From the NCBI GenBank assembly GCA_902530685.1, contig CACAAZ010000011.1, positions 1-43,080 on the forward strand: a stretch of DNA of 43,080 bases, written 5' to 3'. Position 1 is the first letter of the stretch. The number at the start of each line of letters is the position of its first letter. Positions 24,275 to 38,465 of this stretch are shown here, piece by piece. The position numbers and the translations under genes are program-made. The notes beneath the pieces were generated by a model. That model worked only from the letters and a program-made list of their open reading frames with translations. It was not told where the DNA came from and did not search any database. Source of the DNA: an uncultured Alphaproteobacteria bacterium. Lineage in GTDB: Bacteria > Pseudomonadota > Alphaproteobacteria > HIMB59 > GCA-002718135.

Positions 24275-24474
24275 TGTTTGAAGTACTCCTAACCAGTATT
24301 GGATTAGTGCTTATAATTGAGGGGTTTCTCTATTTTTTTTTAGCAAGGAAATTAAAAGAACTATTAACTAGGATTATTTCAATCAATCCCCAAATTATTA
24401 AAAATGTAAGTGCACTTTGTGTATTAATTGGACTATGCCTTATTTATTTCACTTTCAAATATTATAAAAATTAA
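24274..24474 (+). CDS. DUF2065 small membrane protein (YjeT family)
   Basis: The 66-residue product has two membrane segments (about residues 5-22 and 44-62) joined by a short basic loop ARKLKELLTRI. The pattern and the position directly after hflC and before degP match the DUF2065/YjeT family, found beside hflKC in many proteobacteria. Function unknown; a role with HflKC or DegP is inferred only from position. Confidence 0.82.
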   Translation: MFEVLLTSIGLVLIIEGFLYFFLARKLKELLTRIISINPQIIKNVSALCVLIGLCLIYFTFKYYKN

Positions 24475-24475
24475 A

Positions 24476-25834
24476 ATGAAACAAAGATTTTTATTCTTTA
24501 TTTGTATACTTTTATGTAAACCATCATTAGCTGTACCTGAGAGTTTTGCAGATCTTGTAGAAAAATTATCTCCTTCTGTTGTAAGTATTGCATCAACAAC
24601 AATAGTTGAAAATAACTCTCAGAATCAAATACCACAATTTCCAGAAGGATCTCCTTTTGATGAATTTTTTAAAGATTATTTTGATAGAGATCAGCAAAGA
24701 TCTCAACGTCCAATGACTGGTTTAGGTTCTGGTTTTATAATTAGTGATGAAGGGATTGTGGTTACAAATAATCATGTAATTGAAGGTGCTGATGAAATAA
24801 CAGTTATACTCTATGATCAAACCGAGTTTACAGCTGAACTTCTAGGAAGAGATCCTAAGGCAGACATAGCAGTTTTAAAAATTAACCCTGGAAATAATAA
24901 ACTTACTTCTGTTAACTGGGGAAACTCTGATGAAATGAGAGTGGGAGATTGGACGATTGCAATCGGTAATCCTCTTGGATTAGGTGGTACAGTTACAGCA
25001 GGTATCCTTTCAGCTATATCTAGAGATTTAGGAAGTGGACCATATGTAAAATTTTTACAGACTGATGCATCTATAAATAGAGGTAATTCTGGAGGACCAT
25101 TATTTAATTTAGATGGAAAGGTAATTGGTATTAATACCGCAATTGTATCACAAACAGGAGGTAGCATTGGTCTTGGATTTGCAATACCTTCGAACAGCGC
25201 AAAAAAAATTGTTAATCAGCTCAAAGAATTTGGAAAGACTAAAAGGGGATGGTTAGGAGTTATGATACAACCTGTAACTAAAGATTTTGCTGAAAGTTTA
25301 GGCTTAAGTAGCCAAAAAGGTGCATTCGTGTCAAATGTTAATCCTAATGGCCCATCAAAAAGGGCTGGAGTAGAATCTGGTGATGTAATTTTAAAGTTTA
25401 ATGATGAAGAAATTAATAAAATGTCTGATCTACCAAGAATTGTAGCTGAAGCAGATGTAGGATCAACTGCATCATTAGAAATTTGGAGAAAAAATAAAAA
25501 AATTAATATTGAAGTTGTTTTAGGTGAACTTCCAGGTGAGGTAGTCACTGAGAGAAATAATAATGTTAATCCTGCTGACGAATACAAAAAGATTATGTCA
25601 CTTGGAATTACTATTGTTAACAATGGCTCTGGTGTAGAAGTTGTAAGCATAGAAAAAGAAGATAGCAATCTTCAAAAAGGTGACATTATTACTGAGGTTA
25701 ATTTAGAAAAAGTTACCGACGTAGATTTATTTGACAAAATAGTAAGCAAACTTGAAAAGTCTGGAAGATCATCAGTACTTTTAAAAATATTGAGAGATGA
25801 AGACCAAATATGGATAACTAAAAGATTTAATTGA
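24476..25834 (+). CDS. degP: Periplasmic DegP/DegQ-type serine protease
   Basis: DegP-type proteases degrade misfolded envelope proteins. From ATG 24476 the 452-residue product has a signal peptide (KQRFLFFICILLCKPSLA) and a protease domain with His in VTNNHVIEGAD, Asp in DPKADIAVLKI and Ser in INRGNSGGPL. Two PDZ domains follow (about 250-345 and 365-450), the first starting GWLGVMIQPVT. An upstream ATG at 24428 would add 16 residues inside the DUF2065 gene and spoil the signal. The stop overlaps miaA as TTGA. The exact subtype (DegP, DegQ or MucD) is not resolved. Confidence 0.93.
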   Translation: MKQRFLFFICILLCKPSLAVPESFADLVEKLSPSVVSIASTTIVENNSQNQIPQFPEGSPFDEFFKDYFDRDQQRSQRPMTGLGSGFIISDEGIVVTNNHVIEGADEITVILYDQTEFTAELLGRDPKADIAVLKINPGNNKLTSVNWGNSDEMRVGDWTIAIGNPLGLGGTVTAGILSAISRDLGSGPYVKFLQTDASINRGNSGGPLFNLDGKVIGINTAIVSQTGGSIGLGFAIPSNSAKKIVNQLKEFGKTKRGWLGVMIQPVTKDFAESLGLSSQKGAFVSNVNPNGPSKRAGVESGDVILKFNDEEINKMSDLPRIVAEADVGSTASLEIWRKNKKINIEVVLGELPGEVVTERNNNVNPADEYKKIMSLGITIVNNGSGVEVVSIEKEDSNLQKGDIITEVNLEKVTDVDLFDKIVSKLEKSGRSSVLLKILRDEDQIWITKRFN

Positions 25835-26754
25835 ATAAATCAATTTATTTTATAACTGGACCAACTGCAATCGGCAAATCTTCATTCGCAATAAATTTAG
25901 CACAGCACATAAATGGAGAAATCATTAACGCAGATAGTATGCAAATCTATAAACAATTAAAGATAGTTTCAGCTAGACCCAGTTCATGTGATAAACTATT
26001 AATCAAACATCATTTGTATGGATATATTGATGGCAGTGTTAGATATAATGTTGAAAAGTGGTGCACAGATGCATCTCAAATAGTAAAGAATTTAAAATCT
26101 AAAGGTAAAACTTCAATATTTGTAGGTGGCACCGGTTTATATATTGATACTTTGATAAATGGAATTTCAAATGTTCCTAACATTCCAGAGAGTATCAAAA
26201 AAAAATCTAGTATTTTATTTAATAAAATTGGTTCTGAAAAATTTTTTCAATTAGTTAAAAATATAGACTACGAAACAACTAAAAATATTCAATCTAATGA
26301 CTCACAAAGATTAAAACGTGTATGGGAAGTATTTGATCATACTAAAAAAAAATTAAGTGATTTTAAAAAAAATCCAAATAAAAAATTTATTGATATTGGT
26401 GACTATAAAATAGTTTTGTTTTTACCTAATAGGAAAAAAAATTATGAAAGGGTAAATCAAAGAGTATTATCAATGATAGATCTTGGTGCAATAAACGAAA
26501 TTAAAAAATTAAAAGAACTTAATTATGATAAAGATTTACCTATAATGAGAGCACATGGTGTCCCAGAAATTATGTCTTATCTAAATAACAATCTGCTTTT
26601 GGAAGATTGTATAAACAATATGCAACAAGTAACTAGAAATTATGTAAAAAGACAGCATACTTGGTGGAATTCTTCAAAACTAAAAATATTCTCTAAAATA
26701 CAACAATTTCCAGATGAAATTGACATAAAAACTACTAATTTAGGTATAAATTAA
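25831..26754 (+). CDS. miaA: tRNA dimethylallyltransferase (MiaA)
   Basis: MiaA isopentenylates A37 in tRNAs reading UNN codons. The 307-residue product has the P-loop TGPTAIGKSSFA near residue 9, INADSMQIYKQL near 36, the core VGGTGLYIDTLINGI near 98, and a C-terminal RQHTWWN motif near 282. The start is TTG at 25831, overlapping the degP stop; no ATG fits the P-loop distance. All conserved catalytic regions are present. Confidence 0.93.
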   Translation: MNKSIYFITGPTAIGKSSFAINLAQHINGEIINADSMQIYKQLKIVSARPSSCDKLLIKHHLYGYIDGSVRYNVEKWCTDASQIVKNLKSKGKTSIFVGGTGLYIDTLINGISNVPNIPESIKKKSSILFNKIGSEKFFQLVKNIDYETTKNIQSNDSQRLKRVWEVFDHTKKKLSDFKKNPNKKFIDIGDYKIVLFLPNRKKNYERVNQRVLSMIDLGAINEIKKLKELNYDKDLPIMRAHGVPEIMSYLNNNLLLEDCINNMQQVTRNYVKRQHTWWNSSKLKIFSKIQQFPDEIDIKTTNLGIN

Positions 26755-26763
26755 AGTAATTTA

Positions 26764-26792
26764 TTGATTTTATTTTATCCACAGCCTATGAG
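26764..26792 (+). promoter_or_regulatory. Candidate promoter for the ilv-leu operon
   Basis: TTGATT (26764-26769), a 17-base spacer, then TATGAG (26787-26792), each 4 of 6 to the sigma-70 consensus. Transcription would start a few bases before the ilvB ATG at 26802, giving almost no leader and therefore no room for a leader-peptide attenuator. Weak evidence by itself; the gap after miaA makes a promoter here likely. Confidence 0.35.
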
Positions 26793-26801
26793 CTAAAAGA
26801 T

Positions 26802-28568
26802 ATGAATAATGAAATAACAGGTGCTGAAATTGTTATTAAAAGTCTAGCTGAACAAGATGTTGAAGTAGTCTTTGGGTATCCAGGAGGCGCAGTTCTTCCT
26901 ATATATGATTCACTATTCAAACAAAATTCAATTAAGCACGTTCTTGTAAGACAAGAAGGTGGAGCTATACATGCTGCAGAAGGATATGCTCGTTCTACTG
27001 GTAAAACTGGAGTTGTACTTGTAACTTCAGGACCTGGAGCAACGAATGTTGTAACTGGTTTAACTGACGCAATGATGGATAGTGTACCCATTGTATGTAT
27101 AACTGGACAGGTTCCACAACACTTAATTGGTAGTGATGCATTTCAAGAATGTGACACAACAGGCATAACTAGACCTTGTACTAAACATAATTACCTTGTT
27201 AAGGATGTTAATAAATTATCTTTTGTATTTCATGAGGCATTTACTATTGCTAAAAATGGAAGACCAGGACCTGTATTAATTGATATTCCTAAAGATGTTC
27301 AATTTGCTTCAGGAACTTATGAAGAAAAAAATAAAATAATCATTCCTTCTCATAGATTATTTGAACCAAGCCCTGATTTTGAAAAAAATAAAATTAAAGA
27401 AGCAGTAGAATTAATTTCTAAAGCTAAAAAAACCAATTTTTTATATTGGTGGCGGATGTATTAATTCTGGTCCAAAAGCTTCCAAACTTGTTAGAGAATT
27501 CATAAATATGGTTGGCTCACCAGTTACAATGACATTAATGGGTCTTGGTGTAGTAGGCTCATCAGATAAAAACTCTCTTGGTATGCTTGGTATGCATGGA
27601 ATGTATGAGGCGAATATGGCAATGCATGAATGTGATGTCATGATAAATATAGGAGCTAGATTTGATGATAGGGTGACAGGCAGACTTGATGCATTCTCTC
27701 CTAATTCAAAAAAAATCCATATTGATATTGATGAAAGTAATATTAATAAAACGATTAATGTTGATGTTCCAATAATAGGTGATGTTAAACAGGTTGTTGC
27801 AAAGATGATAATCCTTTGGAAAGAAAGTAAATTTAAATTAGATGATAAAGAACTGAAATTATGGTGGGATAAAATAAATAAATGGAAAGAAGTAGATTGT
27901 TTAAACTATATTAACGAAGGTAAACAGATTAAACCGCAGTATGCAGTACAAAGACTCTACGAATTAACGAAAAATACAAAAACATTCATTACAACTGAAG
28001 TAGGACAACACCAAATGTGGGCCGCTCAATTCTATAAATTTGAGGAACCAAATAGATGGCTTACATCTGGTGGTTTAGGGACCATGGGATATGGTTTTCC
28101 TGCTGCAATTGGAGCTCAAGTAGCTCATCCAGATGCTTTAGTAGTCGATATAGCAGGAGACGCGTCTATACTAATGAACATTCAAGAAATGAGTACAGCT
28201 GTTCAATATAGACTGCCTGTAAAAATATTTATTTTAAACAATGAATACATGGGAATGGTAAGACAATGGCAAGAACTTTTACATGATGGAAGATATTCCG
28301 AAAGTTATACTGATAGTTTACCTGATTTTGTGAAGTTAGCTGATAGTTATAAAGCTGTCGGTTTAAGAGCAAAGACAACTGATGAACTTGATGACGTTAT
28401 AACTCAAATGATTGAAACAAAAAATACAGTCATTGCTGATATTTGGGTTACAAAAGAAGAGAATTGTTTTCCAATGATTCAGAGTGGGTCTGCTCATAAT
28501 GAAATGCTGTTAAGTAAAGATCAAAAACAAGACAAAAAATCAGCTGAAAAAGGAAAAATTTTAGTTTA

Positions 28569-28569
<1 letters not shown>
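26802..28569 (+). CDS. ilvB: Acetolactate synthase large subunit, frame broken by one extra A
   Basis: This ThDP enzyme starts valine, leucine and isoleucine synthesis. The first frame (26802-27464) gives 220 residues with VFGYPGGAVLPIYD, the cofactor Glu in LVRQEGGAIHAAEGYA and the domain up to LISKAKK. The frame then fails at seven A (27426-27432) and stops. Removing one A restores KAKKPIFYIGGGCINSGPKAS and runs on through the second frame to 28569, with the ThDP motif GDASILMN...NN near the C-terminus. The repaired protein is 588 residues, the normal length. Every conserved part is present, so the gene is either functional with a sequence error or recently broken. It abuts ilvN (TAATG). 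Confidence 0.9.
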
Positions 28570-30131
<1,562 letters not shown>

Positions 30132-30170
30132 ATCAAAGTTTAAATACTTAGATTTTAGTGTATAGATAAA

Positions 30171-32779
<2,609 letters not shown>

Positions 32780-32787
32780 AATTTTAT

Positions 32788-33609
32788 ATGGCTAATAGAT
32801 TTAGAGTAACTTCTTTACATATTACAAAGATTATTAAAAATGTTACAATCATCTCAGTAATATTGTTATCTTTTTTTTTAGTTTTATTTTCTAAAACTGA
32901 TTATTTTTTAATTAATAGCATTAAAAATATCTCATCTGGATTTATAAACCCTATTACTAGAATTGTTGCTGCACCTTTAAATGCTATGTCTAATTTAGTT
33001 AATCAGTATGATCAATTTAGAAATTTAAAATTTGAAAATAAAATATTACAGGAAGAAATAATAAGATTAAAAAAATGGCAAACACTTGCAATTCAAAATT
33101 CAAGAGAAAACAAGGTGCTAAAAAAATTATTAAATGCCACAAACAACAATCTTAAACTTGTTAAAACAGCTTCATTAATAAATAGAAATGATGCACTATT
33201 TTCGAAAATTATTAATATAAATGCAGGTTTTCAAGATAATATTAAAAATAATATGTCTGCAATTAATGAAAGAGGACTTGTTGGTAAAGTAATTGAAACA
33301 ACTCCAAATAATTCAAGAATTTTATTACTTAGTGATCCAAATTTATCAGTTTCTGTTAAAACAATATCCGATGGTATTTTTTCTATTGTTACTGGAGCTG
33401 GTGATAGTAAACATTTAATAAGCACTTTTATTAAAGATAACAAAATGCCCAAAATTGGAGACATTGTTGTCACTAGTGGAACCGCGCAAATTTTTCCAGT
33501 TGACCTTCTTGTAGGAAAAATATCAAAAATTGAAAAAGATAGATTTTATATTTTACCTTTTGTAGATTTTAATAGTATTGATTATGTTCAAATAGTAATT
33601 TCTGAATAA
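32788..33609 (+). CDS. mreC: Rod-shape protein MreC
   Basis: MreC is a bitopic periplasmic scaffold linking MreB to PBP2. The 273 residues comprise a short cytoplasmic tail, one membrane segment (about 17-38), a coiled coil (QYDQFRNLKFENKILQEEIIRLKKW, about 72-96) and a beta-rich domain with GLVGKVIETTPNNSRILLLSDPNLSVSV near 171. It lies 8 bases after mreB, and its stop overlaps mreD (TAATG). Confidence 0.93.
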   Translation: MANRFRVTSLHITKIIKNVTIISVILLSFFLVLFSKTDYFLINSIKNISSGFINPITRIVAAPLNAMSNLVNQYDQFRNLKFENKILQEEIIRLKKWQTLAIQNSRENKVLKKLLNATNNNLKLVKTASLINRNDALFSKIININAGFQDNIKNNMSAINERGLVGKVIETTPNNSRILLLSDPNLSVSVKTISDGIFSIVTGAGDSKHLISTFIKDNKMPKIGDIVVTSGTAQIFPVDLLVGKISKIEKDRFYILPFVDFNSIDYVQIVISE

Positions 33610-34094
33610 TGTATCTTTCAAGAGTTTTTACTCCTTATGTTTTGTTTAACATAATTCTCTTTTTTTCTTTTTCCATAGCAGTTAATAGCTATTATCATAT
33701 CCAATATATCAATATTATATTTTATATTTTTTTTCATCTCACATTTGTGTATTTTTTATTTTATCATTATCATTATTCTCAATTTATCTTAGGTTTCATT
33801 TACGGTACTTTACTTGATATTTTTTTAATTAATGAAATTGGTAGTCATTTGCTAACCATTTTATTTATAATTTTAATATATGCGCAATTAAAAAAATTGT
33901 TGTTACTATTAACTTCTCTTCAAATTAGTATTACAATATTTTGTTTGGTTAATATAATTTTAATAATTGAGTTGTTATATGCGCTAATATTTAATGGTAT
34001 TTATTTTAATTTTAATCAGATTATTTATTATTTTATTATTTCTTTTTTTTTATTTATTCCTTCTCTATTTTTATTTAATAAAATTGATAACTAA
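33609..34094 (+). CDS. mreD: Rod-shape protein MreD
   Basis: MreD is a small integral membrane subunit of the elongasome. The 161-residue product is almost entirely hydrophobic with about five membrane segments. GFIYGTLLDIFLINEIGSHLLTILF near residues 62-86 corresponds to the conserved MreD core. Sequence conservation is low, so the position between mreC and mrdA carries the call. One-base overlaps on both sides (TAATG). Confidence 0.86.
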   Translation: MYLSRVFTPYVLFNIILFFSFSIAVNSYYHIQYINIIFYIFFHLTFVYFLFYHYHYSQFILGFIYGTLLDIFLINEIGSHLLTILFIILIYAQLKKLLLLLTSLQISITIFCLVNIILIIELLYALIFNGIYFNFNQIIYYFIISFFLFIPSLFLFNKIDN

Positions 34095-35896
34095 TGTTTT
34101 ATTCTGAAAATAAAAAACAATATTCTGTAATAAATAGAAGAACTTTTTTTCTTTACTTATTAAAGTTCTCTTTATTTGGTATTGTAGGATGGAGATTATA
34201 TAATATACAAATCAAGGAGTCAGATAAATACAAAACATTATCAAAAAATAATCAAATTGATGTTGAAATTATTTATCCCCTTAGAGGCAAAATATTTGAT
34301 ATAAATAATGTTCTTTTGGTATCAAATAAAAAAGTTTATGATGTCTATATAATTCCAGAAAAAACTAAAAATTTAAATCAAACTCTTAATCAAATATCAA
34401 AAATTTTAAAAATTAATTTTTCTAAAAAAAGAAAAATTATTGATTTAAGTAAAAAAGTAAAAAGATTTGAAAAAATAAAAATATTTGAAAATATCAATTG
34501 GCAAGATCTAGAAAAAATTGAATCTAATAAATTCAATATTGAAGGATTGCTAATAACTCAAGATCATATGAGAGTTTACCAATATGGTGAAATATTTTCT
34601 CATCTATTAGGTTATATTAACAAACCAAATAGTCAGGAAATTTCTCTTCCTTTTATTGCCAACATGCCGGATTTAGATATTGGGAAGGAAGGACTAGAAA
34701 AAAATTTTAATCCTATCTTAGTTGGCAAGTCCGGTCAGCGTGAAATTGAAGTTAATTCATCTGGACGAGTAATAAGAGAAATTTCCAAAAGAGATAGTCT
34801 TAAAGGAAATGATTTGCAAGTAACTATAGATTTTAGACTACAGCAATATTCCATGAATTTACTTAATGCCCATCGAGCAGGATCGGTAGTAGTAATGAAT
34901 ATAGAAAATGGTGATATAAAAACAATAGCCTCAACACCATTTTATGATCCTAATAAAATTATTAAAAAACCAAATAAAGATTACTGGGACTCACTATTGA
35001 GTAATAAATTATCTCCTTTAACTTTTAGAAGTGTCCAAGGTCTGTATGCACCTGGTTCAACGTTTAAAATGATAGTAGCTATTGCAGGAATTTACTATGG
35101 AGTGATTAGTAATGATACTCAACATTTTTGTGATGGTAAAATTGCTCTAGGAGATCGTTTATATCATTGTTGGAAAAACAATGGTCATGGATTGATGAAT
35201 GTACAGAATGCAATTAAAGAATCCTGCGATGTTTTTTTTTATGAAATATCAAAAAAAATTGGCATTGATAGAATAGCTGAGGTTGCAAAAGATTTTGGAT
35301 TGGGCAAGATTTATGATTTACCTATAAGTAATCAAAAAATGGGAATTATCCCATCAAAAGATTGGAAAAAGAAAAAACTTGGAGAAAGTTGGTATCCTGG
35401 AGAAACACTAATTTCTGCTATTGGTCAGGGTTTTGTTTTAGCCAATCCATTACAACTTGCAACTATGACAGCAATTATAGCTTCAAATGGAAAACAAGTA
35501 GAGCCCAAAATAATTAATGATTATAAATATAATGCAGTTAAAAAACTTGAAAAATACAGTAGTGCAATAAGAATTATTAAAAAATCAATGTTTAAAGTTG
35601 TTAATGAAAAAAAAGGAACGGCATTTAGTTCTAGATCAGATGATTTTACCTTTTCTGGAAAGACAGGAACATCACAAGTAAGACGTATAACAGTTGCTGA
35701 AAGAGATAGTGATGATTTTCGTAAGAAAGAAATAGAATGGGAAAAAAGAGATCATGCTCTGTTTGTTGGATTTATGCCCCATGACAAACCAAAATATGCT
35801 GTTTCTGTTGTAATAGAGCATGGTGGTTCTGGTGCTAAAACTGCTGCACCTATAGCAAAGCAAATATTTCAATTTATAAATAAAAATAATATTTAA
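34094..35896 (+). CDS. mrdA: Penicillin-binding protein 2, elongation transpeptidase
   Basis: PBP2 cross-links lateral wall peptidoglycan together with RodA. The 600-residue product has one N-terminal membrane segment (about 17-35), a dimerisation domain with PLRGKIFDINNVLLVSN near 58, and a transpeptidase domain. The active-site SxxK is in YAPGSTFKM near 325, the second motif in ESCDVFFYE near 380, and KTG in SGKTGTSQVR near 523. GWR-type aromatic anchors follow the membrane helix. TAATG overlaps link it to mreD and rodA. Confidence 0.95.
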   Translation: MFYSENKKQYSVINRRTFFLYLLKFSLFGIVGWRLYNIQIKESDKYKTLSKNNQIDVEIIYPLRGKIFDINNVLLVSNKKVYDVYIIPEKTKNLNQTLNQISKILKINFSKKRKIIDLSKKVKRFEKIKIFENINWQDLEKIESNKFNIEGLLITQDHMRVYQYGEIFSHLLGYINKPNSQEISLPFIANMPDLDIGKEGLEKNFNPILVGKSGQREIEVNSSGRVIREISKRDSLKGNDLQVTIDFRLQQYSMNLLNAHRAGSVVVMNIENGDIKTIASTPFYDPNKIIKKPNKDYWDSLLSNKLSPLTFRSVQGLYAPGSTFKMIVAIAGIYYGVISNDTQHFCDGKIALGDRLYHCWKNNGHGLMNVQNAIKESCDVFFYEISKKIGIDRIAEVAKDFGLGKIYDLPISNQKMGIIPSKDWKKKKLGESWYPGETLISAIGQGFVLANPLQLATMTAIIASNGKQVEPKIINDYKYNAVKKLEKYSSAIRIIKKSMFKVVNEKKGTAFSSRSDDFTFSGKTGTSQVRRITVAERDSDDFRKKEIEWEKRDHALFVGFMPHDKPKYAVSVVIEHGGSGAKTAAPIAKQIFQFINKNNI

Positions 35897-36993
35897 TGTT
35901 ACAAAAGATTCAAAATTTGAACTACCTGTTAATATTTCTAGTTGTTTTAATTACTTTTATTGGTGCTGCAGGTTTATACTCAGCAGCGGATGGATTTTTT
36001 AATCCATGGGCGTCGAGACATTTGATACGATTTGCAGTTCTTTTACTTTTATCAATTATAATTGCTTTTATAGATATAAGATTAATTTATAAATTTTCAT
36101 ATTTTATTTTTTTATTATTTTTTTTACTATTACTTTCAGTTGAATTATTTGGTGTATTCGGTAAAGGCGCTACCAGATGGATTAGTTTATTTGGTTTCAG
36201 CCTTCAACCTTCTGAATTAGTAAAAATTGGTATAATATTAGCTTTAGCAAAATTTTATCATGATTTAAAATTTGATAACGTAAAAAAAATTTCTTATTTA
36301 TTTTTTCCATTTTTAATTTTATTTTTTCCATTTATTCTAGTTGCCACTCAACCAGATCTAGGCACAGCGCTAAGTATAATAATTTTAGGCACCTTCATTT
36401 TATTTGCAAGTGGTATAAGGATATGGAAATTTGTATTTGGAATTTTAATTTTTATTATTTCTATACCAATATTATTAAATTTTCTAAAGCCCTATCAAAA
36501 AGATAGAATCATTTCTTTTCTTAATCCAGAAGGTGATGCATTGGGTAGAGGATATCAATTGATCCAATCAAAAATAGCACTTGGTTCGGGGGGTCTAAGT
36601 GGAAAAGGTTTTTTAGAAGGTACACAATCTTATTTACAATACTTGCCTGAAAAGCAAACTGATTTTATTTTTACATTAATTGGTGAAGAATTTGGTTTTA
36701 TTGGAACTATATTTATAATTTTCTTATTTTTATTACTCATCACTATATGCTTTTATGTTAGTATAAAATGTAGTCATGTTTTTGGTCGAATATTAAGTAT
36801 TGGAGTTGGTACAAATCTATTTATTTATGTAATTATGAATATATCAATGGTATCGGGTTTAGTGCCAGTTGTAGGTATTCCGTTGCCTCTAATTTCTTAT
36901 GGAGGATCAGCAATGCTATCTATAATGATTTCGATCGGATTACTTCTTAATATGGAATTGAATGCCAACATAAAAAAAATTAATTATGCTTGA
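35896..36993 (+). CDS. rodA: SEDS glycosyltransferase RodA
   Basis: RodA is the elongasome peptidoglycan polymerase that pairs with PBP2. The 365-residue polytopic protein contains GKGATRWISLFGFSLQPSELVKIG near residues 90-113, TQPDLGTALSI near 151, LPEKQTDFIFTLIGEEFG near 249 with the conserved Asp, and VVGIPLPLISYGGSAML near 323. The gene order after mrdA separates it from FtsW at 3425. Its end overlaps livG by 8 bases, so the transporter genes may be reached by readthrough from the shape operon. Confidence 0.95.
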   Translation: MLQKIQNLNYLLIFLVVLITFIGAAGLYSAADGFFNPWASRHLIRFAVLLLLSIIIAFIDIRLIYKFSYFIFLLFFLLLLSVELFGVFGKGATRWISLFGFSLQPSELVKIGIILALAKFYHDLKFDNVKKISYLFFPFLILFFPFILVATQPDLGTALSIIILGTFILFASGIRIWKFVFGILIFIISIPILLNFLKPYQKDRIISFLNPEGDALGRGYQLIQSKIALGSGGLSGKGFLEGTQSYLQYLPEKQTDFIFTLIGEEFGFIGTIFIIFLFLLLITICFYVSIKCSHVFGRILSIGVGTNLFIYVIMNISMVSGLVPVVGIPLPLISYGGSAMLSIMISIGLLLNMELNANIKKINYA

Positions 36994-37753
36994 GATTAAA
37001 AATGTTAATAAATTTTTTGGAGGATTAAAAGCAGTTCATAACGCATCAATGAAAGTTGAAATGGGTTCAATTACAGGTTTAATAGGTCCAAATGGAGCAG
37101 GAAAGACAACATTATTTAATACTATCGCAGGTTTATTTGATCCAGATGATGGAAATATAATCCTTAATAATGAAGATATTTCTTTTCTAAAACCTCACGA
37201 ATTATTTGCTAAAGGAGTTCTAAGGACCTTTCAAATAGCCCATGAATTTTCAACTTTAACTGTTCTTGAAAATTTAATGATGGTACCACCAAATCAATTT
37301 GGTGAGAAATTATCATATGCTTTATTAAGTAACGCTAAAGTAAAACAACAAGAAGAAGAAATAAGACAAAAAGCTATTGAAGTAATAAATTTTTTAAATT
37401 TAAGTCACTTAACTCAAGAACTTGCAGGTAACTTATCTGGTGGTCAAAAAAAACTACTTGAGTTAGGAAGAACCATGATGGTTGATCCTCAAATTGTTTT
37501 ACTTGATGAAGTAGGAGCTGGAGTTAATAGAACACTTCTTAATGAAATTACAGATGCAATATTAAGATTAAATAAAGAAAAAAATTATACTTTTTTTGTA
37601 ATTGAACATGATATGGATCTAATAGAAAAAATTTGTGATCCTGTTATTGTAATGGCAGAAGGTTCAGTTTTATTTAAAGGAAATTTTAATGAAGTGAAAA
37701 ATAACAATACAGTTATAGAAGCTTATTTAGGAAAAGGTATTAATAAGAACTAG
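36986..37753 (+). CDS. livG: Branched-chain amino-acid type ABC transporter ATPase (LivG-like)
   Basis: One of two ATPases of a Liv-type importer. The 255 residues show Walker A GPNGAGKTTLFNTIAGL near 33, Q-loop region LRTFQIAHEF near 80, signature LSGGQKKLLELGR near 151, and Walker B IVLLDEVGAGVN near 172. The usual DEPAAGLN is DEVGAGVN here; the catalytic Glu is kept but Pro is replaced by Val. A His switch occurs in VIEHDMDLIE. It overlaps rodA by 8 bases and is followed after 6 bases by livF. The true substrate of Liv-family importers varies (amino acids, amides, urea). Confidence 0.92.
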   Translation: MLEIKNVNKFFGGLKAVHNASMKVEMGSITGLIGPNGAGKTTLFNTIAGLFDPDDGNIILNNEDISFLKPHELFAKGVLRTFQIAHEFSTLTVLENLMMVPPNQFGEKLSYALLSNAKVKQQEEEIRQKAIEVINFLNLSHLTQELAGNLSGGQKKLLELGRTMMVDPQIVLLDEVGAGVNRTLLNEITDAILRLNKEKNYTFFVIEHDMDLIEKICDPVIVMAEGSVLFKGNFNEVKNNNTVIEAYLGKGINKN

Positions 37754-37759
37754 AACTTT

Positions 37760-38464
37760 ATGAATAATTTAATTGGTAAAAATTTAACAGCTGGGTATGG
37801 TGGAATTGATATAATTAGAGATATTAACCTAGAAGTTAACGAAGGTGAAATTGTCGTTATTGTTGGCCCTAACGGAGCAGGGAAATCAACAGCAATGAAA
37901 GCATTGCTTGGAATGCTAAGTTTAACTTCAGGTTCTGTTGAATATTCAAATGAGGAAATTTCTTCAATGCTACCTCAAAACAGAATTAATTTAGGATTGG
38001 CATTTGTTCCTCAAACAAACAATGTGTTTACTGGTATGACAGTAGAAGAAAATTTAGAAATGGGTGGGTTTTTAAGAGAGGATGACATTATGCATACTAT
38101 CAATGATGTTTATGATCTTTTTCCTATTTTAAAAGAAAAAAGAAATCAAAGCGCAGGAGAATTATCTGGAGGTCAAAGACAACAAGTAGCTTTTGGGAGA
38201 GCACTTATGACTAAACCTAAAATTTTAATGTTGGATGAACCAACTGCAGGAGTATCACCAATAGTAATGGATGAATTATTTTCAAGAATTATAGAAGTTC
38301 GCAAAACTGGTGTTGGTATACTAATGGTTGAACAAAATGCTAAACAAGCACTTAGTATCGCTGATAGAGGGTATGTATTAGTAAATGGAAAAAATAGTAG
38401 AGAAGGTACAGGTGAAGAACTATTAAATAATCCAGAAGTTAGAAAGTCTTTTTTAGGAGGTTAA
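37760..38464 (+). CDS. livF: Branched-chain amino-acid type ABC transporter ATPase (LivF-like)
   Basis: The second ATPase of the importer. The 234 residues show Walker A GPNGAGKSTAMKALLG near 35, LAFVPQTNNVFTGMTVEENLEMG near 79 (LivF-specific Q-loop region), signature LSGGQRQQVAFGRAL near 136, Walker B ILMLDEPTAGVSP near 156 and VEQNAKQAL as the His-loop region with Gln, as is usual in LivF. It is followed by livH after 1 base. Confidence 0.94.
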   Translation: MNNLIGKNLTAGYGGIDIIRDINLEVNEGEIVVIVGPNGAGKSTAMKALLGMLSLTSGSVEYSNEEISSMLPQNRINLGLAFVPQTNNVFTGMTVEENLEMGGFLREDDIMHTINDVYDLFPILKEKRNQSAGELSGGQRQQVAFGRALMTKPKILMLDEPTAGVSPIVMDELFSRIIEVRKTGVGILMVEQNAKQALSIADRGYVLVNGKNSREGTGEELLNNPEVRKSFLGG

Positions 38465-38465
38465 A

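Noticed and set aside
24817-25668. Two sizeable - strand open frames inside degP
   Set aside because: They are antisense to conserved protease and PDZ motifs and have no homologue-like pattern.
27426-27464. Programmed ribosomal -1 frameshift in ilvB
   Set aside because: Continuing in the right frame needs loss of one base (+1 direction), so the usual -1 slippery-site mechanism does not apply; polymerase slippage or sequence error remain.
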